Source: Sandaracinaceae bacterium (GTDB lineage Bacteria; Myxococcota_A; Polyangia; Polyangiales; Houyiibacteriaceae). From it: a stretch of 64,000 nt of DNA. Every line of letters starts with the position of its first letter. The first letter of the stretch is position 1. Shown here in pieces: positions 56,428 to 64,000 of this stretch. The DNA is taken from the NCBI GenBank assembly GCA_020633075.1, contig JACKEI010000001.1, positions 1,860,001 to 1,924,000 of the forward strand. Reading direction: 5' to 3'. Below the pieces are notes generated by a model. It was given only the letters and a program-made list of their open reading frames with translations, did not search any database and had not been told where the DNA came from. The translations under genes were made by a program, and so were the position numbers.

Positions 56428-57298
56428 TCAGCTCAGGAGGCCTCGCAGGGCTGCCAGTGACGCCCCCGCGTTCTGAAAGCGCTCCCTGGGATCCACCGCG
56501 AGCGCCATGTTGACCCAGGCGTCCACGCTGGCCGGCAGGTCGGGGCGCAGCGCGTGCAGGCTGGGCCGGGGGCGCTGGTGCAGAGCTTGTAGGTGTCGAT
56601 AGGGTGCTTGCCGACGAAGGGAGGGGGCCCCGCGAACACGCGGAAGATCATCGCCCCGAAGCCATACACGTCCATGCTGGGTGTCACCGGCTTGTTGCCC
56701 CACGCCTCCGGGGATAGGTAGCTCGGGCTGCCGGCGACGAAGCCGTCCGCCGTGAGGCTGCGCAGGTGACCGAACTTCGCGAAGCCGAAGTCCATCAGGC
56801 GCACACGACGCCCGGGGTCGCGCGACAGGAACACGTTCGCCGGCTTGAGGTCGCGGTGCACGATGCCGAGCGCGTGAGCGCGGCTGAGCGTCTCCGCGAT
56901 AGGGTCGAAGAGCGCGAGCGCCTCGTCGTCCGTGTGCATGCGCGCGCCTCCTGCTCACCGCGCGTGAGGTAGTCGTCGAGCTCTTCCCCTTCGAGCAGCT
57001 CCGTGACCAGCGCGAGGTTGCCGTCGTCGGTGAAGCCTTGGTCCAGCACCTCGAGCGCGGCCGTACCGGCCAGCACCATCAGCGCACGGGCTTCGCGCAC
57101 CAGCCGCTCGCGCTGGTTCGGGTCCTCGGCCACCTCGCTGTGGAGGATCTTGACGGCGACGTGCTCCCCGTCTCGCTCGTCCACCGCGCGGTACACCGCC
57201 CCCTGCCCGCCCGAGCCGACCACGTCCGTGAGGCGGTACCGCCCCTTGACCCGCTGGTTGAGTCGCCGCCGTAGTACGTGGATCGAAGGGCCTGCCAT
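56428..57298 (-). CDS. Soluble Ser/Thr protein kinase (Hanks type), frameshifted
   Basis: The product should be about 290 residues. The N-lobe has the glycine-rich loop GSGGQGAVYRAV and the ATP lysine in VAVKIL. The C-lobe has HRDLKPANVFLS with catalytic Asp, DFGFAK and the activation loop GSPSYLSPE, so all key residues are present. No transmembrane segment follows. Two single-base losses are inferred, at about 56945 (ARAMHTDD) and about 56575 (SAPGP...SLHALRPDL); 871 nt plus 2 is divisible by 3. It lies between thrS and infC, an unusual place for a kinase. Substrate unknown. Confidence 0.8.
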
Positions 57299-57319
57299 GG
57301 TACGAAGGAGGCCGCCGCG

Positions 57320-59276
57320 TCAGGCGCGACGGCTCTTCGGGAGGGACTCTACACGCAAGCGCGACACGACGTCATCGAGGGAGATGAAGCCGAGGTCCTT
57401 GTCCTCGTCGCGCGAGCGGATGGCCAGCCCGCGCCCCTCGGCCTCGGCCTGGCCGATGACGCCGATGTACGGGATGCGCTTCAAGCGCCCGTTGCGGATC
57501 TTCGCCCCGAGGCGGTCACGGGAGAAGGTCCATGGTCACGCGGAAGCCGTGCTTGCGCAGCTCCGCGGCGGCCTGCTCCGCGTAGTCGTTGAAGTCCGGA
57601 GCGACGGTGACGAGGTGCACCTGCTCGGGCGCGAGCCAAGTCGGGAACGACCCACCCACGTGCTCGATGAGCACGCCGAAGAAGCGCTCCACGGAGCCGA
57701 GCACCGCGCGGTGCAGCATGACCGGGCGGTGCGTGGTGTTGTCCTCGCCCACGTACGTCAGGTCGAAGCGCTCCGGCAGGTTGAAGTCCGCCTGGATGGT
57801 GCCCAACTGCCAGGGGCGGCCGAGGGCGTCCTTGAGGTGGAACTCGATCTTGGGGCCGTAGAAGGCGCCCTCCCCTCGGCGATGGTGTACGGGAGCCCCT
57901 TGGCCTTGACCGCTTGCTCGAGCGCCTGCTCGGACTGGTCCCAGACCTCGTCGCTGCCCAGCCGCTGGTCCGGGCGCGTGGCGATGACGATGCGCACCTC
58001 GTCGAAGCCGAAGTCTTCGTAGACGCGATACACCAGGTCGAGGAACTGCGTGATCTCGGCCTGCACCTGGTCCAGCGTGCAGAAGATGTGCGCGTCGTCC
58101 TGCGCGAAGGTGCGCACGCGCGTGAGGCCCTGGACCACACCGCTGCGCTCGAAGCGGTGCAGACGACCGAAGTCGGCCACGCGCCACGGCAGGTCGCGAT
58201 AGCTCCGGTGACCCATGCCGAACACGAGGCAGTGGCTCGGGCAGTTCATGGGCTTGATGCCGAAACGGATGGCCTCGCTGAGCGCGTGCCCGCACTCGTG
58301 GGCGTCCTTGGGCGGCTTGTCCACGAGCGCCTGGCTGGCCTTCTCGAGGTTCTCGATGGTGGCCGCCATGAACATGTTCTCTTCGTACGAGGGCAAGTGC
58401 CCCTGACGTGACGAACAGCTCCTTGTCGAAGATCTGCGGCGTGATGACCTCCTCGTAGCCCGTGTCCGCGTAGAGAGCTCGCGCACGTAGTCCACCAGGC
58501 GGTTGTAGATCTGCGCGCCGCGCGGCAGGGGAAGAACGGCGACGCCGGGGCCAGCGGGTGGAAGGCGATCAGGTCCAGCTCCTTGCCGAGCTTGCGGTGA
58601 TCACGGGCCTTGGCCTCTTCGATCTGCTTGAGGTGCGCCTTGAGCGCCTTCGGGGACGCGAAGGCCGTCCGTAGATGCGCTGCAGCATCGGGTTGCGCTC
58701 GTCGCCGCGCCAGTATGCCCCGGCGACCGTGGTCAGCTGGAAGGCCTTCAGGAAGCCCGTGCTGGGCACGTGCGGGCCCTCGCAGAGATCCACCCAGTCC
58801 CCGTGGCGGTAGACCGAGATCTGCCCCTCGAGGCGCTCCAGGTGCTCGAGCTTGAAGGGCTCGTCCAGCGCCCGCAGGATCTCGCGGGCCTCGTCCTTGG
58901 TGACGTTCTCGCGGCGGAAGGGCGTGTCCGCGTCGATGATCTCCTGCATCTTCGCCTCGATGGCGCGCAGGTCTTCCTCGCTGAACGAGCCGTCGGGACG
59001 GCTGTAGTCGTAGTAGAAGCCGTTCTCGATGGCGGGGCCGAAGGCCACCTTGGTGCCTGGAAACAGGCGCTGCACGGCGTCCGCCATGACGTGCGCGCTG
59101 CTGTGCCGGATGATGCTCAGCGCCGTGTCCTGGTGGGACTCGATGGGAGTGAGCTTGGTGTAGGTCTCGGGGAGCTGGGTGTGCAGGTCGACGATCTTGC
59201 CGTCCACCATCGCTGCCACCGTCTGCTTGGTCAGCTTCTCGCTCGCTTCGAGCACCGCTCGTGCTGTCTCAGCCAT
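57320..59276 (-). CDS. thrS: Threonyl-tRNA synthetase (multiple frameshifts)
   Basis: The repaired product is about 651 residues, close to E. coli ThrS (642). TGS, editing domain (HSSAHVMADAVQRLFPGTKVAFGP), catalytic core (NMFMAATIENL, GIKPMNCPSHCLVF, RTFAQDDAHIFC, GAFYGPKIEFHLKDALGRPWQLGTIQ) and anticodon-binding domain (DYAEQAAAELRKHGFRVTMDL, RNGRLKRIPYIGVIGQAEAE) are all found in order. About six frame changes occur near 58671, 58530, 58475, 58408, 57880 and 57523. The inferred net change is one extra base, matching the length (1957 nt). Confidence 0.88.
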
Positions 59277-59390
59277 CTCTGCGCCTTGTCTCTGGGCGAC
59301 CTCTGGTGATCGCGCTCGGTGCTTGTACGGCGCGGCGCAGCCTCTGACAAGGCCGGATCTCAGCTACGGGCTTCTACGGAAGCAACCGGC

Positions 59391-59603
59391 TCACGCCAGG
59401 CCGCACTGCCACGAGTCGTCGTCCATCTCGAACACCTCGGCCGTCGCCTGCTCGGCGGTGACGACGGAGAGCAGCTCCTGGACATCGAACTCGGTGCTGT
59501 CGGTGAGGGCGGGCGGCGCCAACGAGATGCGCGCGAGGTTGTCGAGCAGGTCGAGCTCGGCTTCGGCTTGCTCGCTGGGAGTGGTCGGGGCGCTGGTGAA
59601 CAT
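59391..59603 (-). CDS. Small hypothetical protein
   Basis: This 70-residue open frame (MFTSAPTTPSEQAEAELDLL...) has GAGAGG about 4-9 bp before the ATG at 59603. It is acidic and ends in DDDSWQCGLA with a single Cys. Length and a leader-like first half raise the idea of a peptide precursor, but no maturation gene is near. It lies between thrS and a repeat-rich intergenic region. It may be non-coding. Confidence 0.4.
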   Translation of the reverse strand: MFTSAPTTPSEQAEAELDLLDNLARISLAPPALTDSTEFDVQELLSVVTAEQATAEVFEMDDDSWQCGLA

Positions 59604-59746
59604 GGGGCCTCTCTTCGGTCCGGGGCTGGCGGGCAGCGGCACGCTGCGCGCTTCTACAGCCAGTTTACAGACGAGTTACCCCAGTAAACCAACGCTACCG
59701 AGAAAGATTCACCTTGCCGGCCAAAGAAACTTCCCCGGTGACCGTG

Positions 59747-59935
59747 GTCCACCCCCGAAGGGGGCGGACTACCCGGTAGAACGCTGGCGAGGCCTCCGTT
59801 CGAACCCGGCCGAAGGCCCCGGTGTCCGAGTACCTCATGCAAGACGACGCCCGCCTACCCACCACGTAGTCCACCCCCCGCAGGGGGACTTGATGTGGAC
59901 GACCACCTAGTCTGCTGCCCCGGGCTCTCAGCCCG
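59747..59935. repeat. Intergenic repeat, copy 1
   Basis: This copy begins with GTCCACCCCCGAAGGGGGCGG, contains CCCGGCCGAAGGCCCC and CGAGTACCTCATG, then a second CCACGTAGTCCACCCC arm, and ends in a CGGGCT/AGCCCG hairpin. Copy 2 at 60042 is closely similar over about 190 bp. Confidence 0.8.
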
Positions 59936-59984
59936 TCCACTCATCGCATCTCACAAGACACCTTGAAATAGGCACATTTGGGCA

Positions 59985-60012
59985 CCCCGGGCTCAAGCGC
60001 TCAAGCCCGGGG
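59985..60012. repeat. Hairpin CCCCGGGCT/AGCCCGGGG
   Basis: A perfect 9-bp inverted repeat (59985-59993, 60004-60012) with a 10-nt loop. The same arms recur at 60212-60241. There is no T-tract. Confidence 0.7.
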
Positions 60013-60041
60013 CAGCAAACTAGGCCGCGTGTCGTGGATAA

Positions 60042-60241
60042 GTCCACCCCCAAAGGGGGCGGACTGCGCGATAGAAAGCTGGTGAGGCCTCGGATTGAAC
60101 CCGGCCGAAGGCCCCACTGTCCGAGTACCTCATGTAGAACGCCGCCCGCCTACCCACCACGTAGTCCACCCCGCAGGGGGGACTTGATGTGCACGATCAC
60201 CTGGTCTGCTGCCCCGGGCTTTCAGCGCTTTCAGCCCGGGG
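60042..60241. repeat. Intergenic repeat, copy 2
   Basis: This is the second copy of the 59747 element, 295 bp downstream. It keeps the GTCCACCCCC-GGGGGCGGAC start, CCCGGCCGAAGGCCCC, CGAGTACCTCATG, CCCACCACGTAGTCCACCCC and ends in CCCCGGGCT/AGCCCGGGG (60212-60241). Differences are scattered substitutions and small indels. Confidence 0.8.
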
Positions 60242-60277
60242 TGCCCAATCTCAAGCGGTTTTCCAACTTTCGATGAG

Positions 60278-60436
60278 CCCTCCGACCTAGGCCCGAGCTT
60301 CCCAGCTGTGCTTGTTGCAAGCCTGACCGTGAAAGGCGACGAACCCTCCGACCTAGACCCGAGGTGCCCAGCCGAGCCTGTCTCAAGCCCGATCGTGAGA
60401 CGCGATGAGCCCTCCGACCTGAGCCCAAGCCGCTCA
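60278..60436. repeat. 66-bp tandem repeat, about 2.4 copies
   Basis: The core CCCTCCGACCT occurs at 60278, 60344 and 60410, exactly 66 bp apart, with flanking similarity (GAT/CGAGCCCTCCGACCTAGG, GACCC/GAGC, CCAGC). The last copy ends at the stop codon of fadJ. The period is a multiple of 3, but the array lies after the stop and no coding role is seen. Confidence 0.75.
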
Positions 60437-62617
60437 GTAGAAGGTCTTGCCCTCGTCCGCCATCTTCCGCAGCAGCCCGGGCGGGCTGAAGCGCTCGCCG
60501 TACTTGGCGGCCAGCGCGTCCGCGTCCGCCACGAACTTGGCCACGCCGTAGTTGTCGATGAAGGTGAAGGGGCCACCCGTGAAGGCCGGGAAGCCGACCG
60601 CCATGATGACGCCCACGTCGCCGTCGCGGACGTCGGTGATGACACCCTGCTCGAGACAGCGAGCCGCTTCGAGGCACTGCGTGAAGAGGTAGCGCTGCCG
60701 CACCTCGTCGCCCGTGGGCTGCGGCGCGTCCTGCGCGATGAACTCGGCCAGCGCGCTCTCGAGCTCGGGCCAGATACGCTTGGTCTTGCCGTCGTACTCG
60801 TAGAAGCCGCCTGGCGTGCGCGGGGTTCCGTCGTCCTTGGGCGGCGGGTAGGCGCCCCAGCGGTCGTAGGTCTCGATGAGCTTGGCGATGACCCCCTGCG
60901 CCGGGCTGGGCTTCCACTCCTTGCCGGCGGCCTCGTGGTCCTTCTTGGCCTGCTGCGCGACCTTGTGCATGGTCCCGAGGCCCACCTGGTCGCTGATGCT
61001 CAGCGGCGGCATGGGCATGCCCGCGAGCTTGGCCGCGTTCTCGATGAGCGCGGGCGCGACCCCCTCCAGCAGCAGCTGGTTGCCCTCGGTGATGAACGTC
61101 CCGAACACGCGGCTGGTGTAGAAGCCCGGGCTGTCGTTGACGACGATGGCCGCCTTCTTGATGGCCAGGATGAAGTCCCACGCCTTGGCCAGGGTGGCCT
61201 GCGAGGTCTTCTCGCCCATGATGACCTCCACCATCTGCATCCTCTCGACGGGCGAGAAGAAGTGCATGCCGATGAAGTTCTCCGGGCGCGCGGAGGCCTC
61301 GGCCAGCCCGGTGATGGGCAGGCCCGACGTGTTGGTGGCGAAGACCGCGTCGGGGCCGAGCACGGCCTCGGCCGCCTTGGTGACGGTGGCCTTGATGCCG
61401 CGGTCCTCGAACACGGCTTCGACCACCAGGTCACAGCCGGCGAGGTCTGCGTAGCTCGCGGTGGCGTGGATGCGCGCCAGCAGCGCGTCCATCTTGGCCT
61501 GCGTGGTGCGGCCCTTCTCGAGCGCGCGCTGGAGCGTGCTCGCCACGCGCTCCTTGCCGCGGTCCGCCGAGGCCTGGTCGCGGTCCAGCAGCACCACGTC
61601 GATGCCCACCTTGGCCGACACCTGCGCGATGCCCTGCCCCATCAAGCCGGCGCCGATGATGCCGATCTTCTTGATGGTGGTGCGGGGCACGTCCTTGGGG
61701 CGACGCGCGCCCTTCTGACACTCCTGCAAGCTGAAGAAGAGCGTGCGCAGCATGCTGCGCGCCGTGGGGTCCTGCAGCAGCGTGATGAAGTAGCGCGTCT
61801 CCACCTTGCCGGCGCGGTCCATCGGCAGGCCCAGGCCCTCGTAGATGCTGGACAGGATGGCCTGCTGCGAGGGCATGTTGCCGTAGGTGTTCATGTGGGT
61901 CATCGCGATGGTGCCCATCATGGTCTGCATGAACTTGGGCGACTCGGCTCCGCCCCCCGGCACCTGGTAGCGCTTGTCATCCCACGGCTGCACGGCGCTG
62001 CCGCCCTCCGTGATGTAGCGCTTGGCGCTCGCGAGCAGCGCCTCGGCGGGGACCACCTCGTGCACCACGCCCTGCTTGAGCGCCTCGTCCGGCGAGAGCT
62101 GCTTGCCGGTCATGATGAGCCCCAGCGACGCCTGCACGCCGATCAGGCGCGGCAGACGCTGCGTGCCACCCGCGCCAGGCATGAGCCCCATGCCCGCCTC
62201 CGGGAGGCCGATCTTGGCGTGCGGCGCGTCCACCGCGATGCGGCGGTGGCACGCCAGCGCGACCTCGAGGCCGCCGCCCAAGCAGACGCCGTTGATGGCG
62301 GCCACCACCGGCTTGCCGCAGGTCTCCATGCGGCGCAGCTGGTCCAGCACCAGGCTGGTCTTGGCCAGCAGGTCGGCTGCGTCGATGGGCCCGCTGCCCA
62401 GCGCCTCGATCTGCTTGAGGTCGCCGCCCGCGACGAAGATGCCCTGCTTGCCGCTGGTCAGCACCACGCCCTTCACGGCGTCGTCGGCGACCGCGCGCGC
62501 GATGCCGGCGTCGAGCTCCGCGAGCGACTGCCCGTTGAGCACGTTCATGGGCTGGCCCTGCTCGTCCCACGTCAGGATGGCGCAGCCGTCTTCTACCTTG
62601 TAGTCGATGATGGTCAC
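60434..62617 (-). CDS. Fatty-acid oxidation multifunctional enzyme (enoyl-CoA hydratase/3-hydroxyacyl-CoA dehydrogenase)
   Basis: This 727-residue FadB/FadJ-type protein has an N-terminal crotonase domain (GQPMNVLNG, AINGVCLGGGLEVALAC, LPEAGMGLMPGAGGTQRL with the catalytic Glu residues). The dehydrogenase domain follows with GIIGAGLMGQGIAQVSAK at about residue 325, the FATNTSGLPIT and HFFSPVERM motifs, and the C-terminal helical domain. It hydrates enoyl-CoA and oxidises 3-hydroxyacyl-CoA. The GTG at 62617 follows GGAG by 8 bp. It lies 19 bp after the thiolase stop, in the same operon. Confidence 0.95.
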   Translation of the reverse strand: MTIIDYKVEDGCAILTWDEQGQPMNVLNGQSLAELDAGIARAVADDAVKGVVLTSGKQGIFVAGGDLKQIEALGSGPIDAADLLAKTSLVLDQLRRMETCGKPVVAAINGVCLGGGLEVALACHRRIAVDAPHAKIGLPEAGMGLMPGAGGTQRLPRLIGVQASLGLIMTGKQLSPDEALKQGVVHEVVPAEALLASAKRYITEGGSAVQPWDDKRYQVPGGGAESPKFMQTMMGTIAMTHMNTYGNMPSQQAILSSIYEGLGLPMDRAGKVETRYFITLLQDPTARSMLRTLFFSLQECQKGARRPKDVPRTTIKKIGIIGAGLMGQGIAQVSAKVGIDVVLLDRDQASADRGKERVASTLQRALEKGRTTQAKMDALLARIHATASYADLAGCDLVVEAVFEDRGIKATVTKAAEAVLGPDAVFATNTSGLPITGLAEASARPENFIGMHFFSPVERMQMVEVIMGEKTSQATLAKAWDFILAIKKAAIVVNDSPGFYTSRVFGTFITEGNQLLLEGVAPALIENAAKLAGMPMPPLSISDQVGLGTMHKVAQQAKKDHEAAGKEWKPSPAQGVIAKLIETYDRWGAYPPPKDDGTPRTPGGFYEYDGKTKRIWPELESALAEFIAQDAPQPTGDEVRQRYLFTQCLEAARCLEQGVITDVRDGDVGVIMAVGFPAFTGGPFTFIDNYGVAKFVADADALAAKYGERFSPPGLLRKMADEGKTFY

Positions 62618-62636
62618 TGTCGTTCTCCGTGGTCGC

Positions 62637-63848
62637 TCAGACGCGCTCGATGATGGTGGTGGTGCCCATGCCGGCGCCGACACAGAGGGTGATGAGGCCG
62701 CGCTTCAGGTTGCGGCGCTCGAGCTCGTCGAGGACGGTGCCCACGAGCATGCCGCCCGTGGCTCCCAGCGGGTGCCCCATGGCGATGGCCCCGCCGTTCA
62801 CGTTGGTGACCTCGTGGGTGATGCCCATGGCGGACATGAAGCGCAGACACACGGAGGCGAACGCCTCGTTGATCTCCCAGATGTCGATGTCGGCGGCGGT
62901 GAGCCCGGCGCGCGCGAGGGCCTTCTGCGCCGAGGGCGCCGGCCCAGCCAGCATCAAGCAGGGCTCGGTGCCGATGCTGTAGGAGGTGACGATGCGGGCG
63001 CGGGGCGTGAGACCCAGGCGCTTGCCGGCGGCCTCGTTGCCGAGCAGCACGGCCGACGCGCCGTCCACGATGCCCGAGCTGTTGCCGGCGTGGTGGATGT
63101 GGTTGATGGCTTCCACCTGCGGGTAGCGCTGGATGGCCACCGCGTCGAAGCCGTAGTTCTCACCCATGACCTTGAAGCTGGGCTCGAGCTTGCCCAGGCT
63201 CTCCACGGTGGTCTCGGGGCGGATGAACTCGTCGTGCGCCAGCATGGTCACACCAATGACGTCCAGCACGGGCACGATGGACTTCGCGAAGCGCCCCTCG
63301 TCCCAGGCCTGCTTGGCGCGCCGTTGACTCTCCACGGCGAAGCTGTCCACGTCGTGCCGCGTGTGGCCGTCCAGCGTGGCGAGCAGGTCGGCGCTGACCC
63401 CCTGCGGCACGAAGTGCGTGGGGAACGCGATGGCCGGGTCCGTGGCCCAGGCGCCACCCGCCGCACCCATGGGCACGCGGCTCATGCTCTCGACGCCACC
63501 GCCGATGACCACGTCCGCGTCGCCTGCCTTGATCTTGGCGGCCGCGAGGTTGACGGCCTCCAGCCCGGAGGAGCAGAAGCGGTTCACCTGGAAGCCCGGC
63601 ACGCTCTCGTCGAAGCCGGCGGCCATGGCGGCCAGGCGACCGATGTTGGCGCCCTGCTCCATCACGGGCTCGACGCAGCCGAGGATGACGTCGTCGATGG
63701 CCGCGCTGTCGAAGTTGCCGCGTGTGGGCAGGGCCGAAAGCACGGTCTTCGCGAGATGGAGCGGCGTGGCGTCGGCCAGGCTGCCGTCCTTCTTGCGACC
63801 TTTGCCGCGTGGCGTGCGCACGGCGTCGTAGATGAAGCACTCGGTCAT
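62637..63848 (-). CDS. Acetyl-CoA C-acyltransferase (thiolase)
   Basis: This 403-residue thiolase has the acyl-accepting Cys in NRFCSSGLEAV near residue 90. EINEAFAS and GGAIAMGHPLGATGG follow, and the second catalytic Cys is in LCVGAGMGTTTII. The length is typical of the degradative FadA type. It cleaves 3-ketoacyl-CoA, completing beta-oxidation with the next gene. ATG 63848 (MTECFIYDAVRTPRGKG) gives the normal N-terminus; the frame extends upstream without homology. Confidence 0.95.
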   Translation of the reverse strand: MTECFIYDAVRTPRGKGRKKDGSLADATPLHLAKTVLSALPTRGNFDSAAIDDVILGCVEPVMEQGANIGRLAAMAAGFDESVPGFQVNRFCSSGLEAVNLAAAKIKAGDADVVIGGGVESMSRVPMGAAGGAWATDPAIAFPTHFVPQGVSADLLATLDGHTRHDVDSFAVESQRRAKQAWDEGRFAKSIVPVLDVIGVTMLAHDEFIRPETTVESLGKLEPSFKVMGENYGFDAVAIQRYPQVEAINHIHHAGNSSGIVDGASAVLLGNEAAGKRLGLTPRARIVTSYSIGTEPCLMLAGPAPSAQKALARAGLTAADIDIWEINEAFASVCLRFMSAMGITHEVTNVNGGAIAMGHPLGATGGMLVGTVLDELERRNLKRGLITLCVGAGMGTTTIIERV

Positions 63849-63913
63849 GGGGATACCCTGGGGGCTCGGGGGCTCGGATGAGGGGCAGCACGCGGCCAGG
63901 GGCCACAGCGCCA

Positions 63914-63933
63914 AACTGGAACACGTTCTAGTT
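63914..63933 (-). promoter_or_regulatory. Operator upstream of the beta-oxidation operon
   Basis: AACTGGAACACGTTCTAGTT is a 20-bp palindrome of the form AACT-N-GAAC-N2-GTTC-N-AGTT, perfect in the paired positions. It lies 66 bp before the thiolase ATG. It is of TetR-family type, as often found before fad genes. The similar box at 49023 suggests a common regulator, whose gene is not in the window. Confidence 0.6.
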
Positions 63934-64000
63934 CGAAAGAGCGCGGCGAGCAAGCGGGCTTCGACGGTGGACGGGCTCGAGCGGAGTCCAACGGCGCGCT

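Larger units (their letters stand above)
59604..60433. other. Repeat-rich intergenic region between the small ORF and fadJ
   Basis: This 830-bp stretch has no convincing gene. It holds two direct copies of a roughly 190-bp element (59747-59935 and 60042-60241), perfect CCCCGGGCT/AGCCCGGGG hairpins and a 66-bp tandem repeat next to fadJ. Open frames crossing it are low in identity to anything and are considered chance frames. Confidence 0.8.

Noticed and set aside
59654..60276. Short open frames across the intergenic repeats
   Set aside because: They are opened by the repeats themselves, lack ribosome sites and run in several overlapping frames.

Overview
The window is chromosomal DNA from a very GC-rich bacterium, most likely a myxobacterium (Myxococcota, Polyangia-like). 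The pointers are many Gly/Ala/Asp-rich lipoproteins, a eukaryotic-type Ser/Thr kinase lodged between thrS and infC, an infC gene that appears to start at ATC, and very tight ATGA-type gene overlaps. This placement is inferred from gene content, because there is no rRNA. I see no prophage, insertion sequence or CRISPR array.

Layout. 1-2.4 kb: recG (cut by the window edge) and greA. 2.5-6.9 kb: a plus-strand cassette of ketosynthase, ketosynthase-like protein, ketosynthase and a flavin halogenase-like oxidoreductase. 6.9-10.7 kb: an alkyltransferase-like repair protein, a small-protein/histidine-kinase/response-regulator operon and a secreted GH5 glycosidase. 10.8-15.6 kb: an arsR and arsC-VOC fusion operon with a readable promoter and operator, a predicted metal-dependent hydrolase behind two TetR-type boxes, and two exported unknowns. 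15.7-18 kb: a minus-strand operon of ACP, family 2 glycosyltransferase and thioesterase, followed by a phosphoesterase. These two regions together resemble parts of an aryl-polyene-type pathway. 18-24.8 kb: aconitase, a small basic protein, tRNA-Cys with its terminator, and a membrane sulfatase-like/HEAT fusion.

24.9-34.4 kb is the rimP-nusA-ylxR-infB-rbfA-nrnA-truB translation operon, with a UDP-galactopyranose-mutase-like flavoprotein at its end. 34.5-49.5 kb holds a YbjN protein, an L,D-transpeptidase, an arsenite methyltransferase, threonine synthase, a PilZ/smpB/lipoprotein/metallo-hydrolase group, a DmdC-type acyl-CoA dehydrogenase, surE-apt, a GntR regulator pair and an SCP2 protein. 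49.6-59.3 kb is the thrS-kinase-infC-rpmI-rplT-pheS-pheT-ihfA-merR-tRNA-Pro series. 59.7-60.4 kb is a repeat-rich intergenic stretch. 60.4-63.8 kb is a fatty-acid beta-oxidation operon (thiolase and FadB/J type) with a 20-bp palindromic operator.

A warning on quality: between about 52.4 and 58.7 kb, pheT, pheS, infC, the kinase and thrS carry about 13 frameshifts, while I found none in the rest of the window. Four of these five genes are housekeeping genes and each frameshift is repaired by 1-2 bases, so I read this as a patch of poor consensus rather than gene decay.
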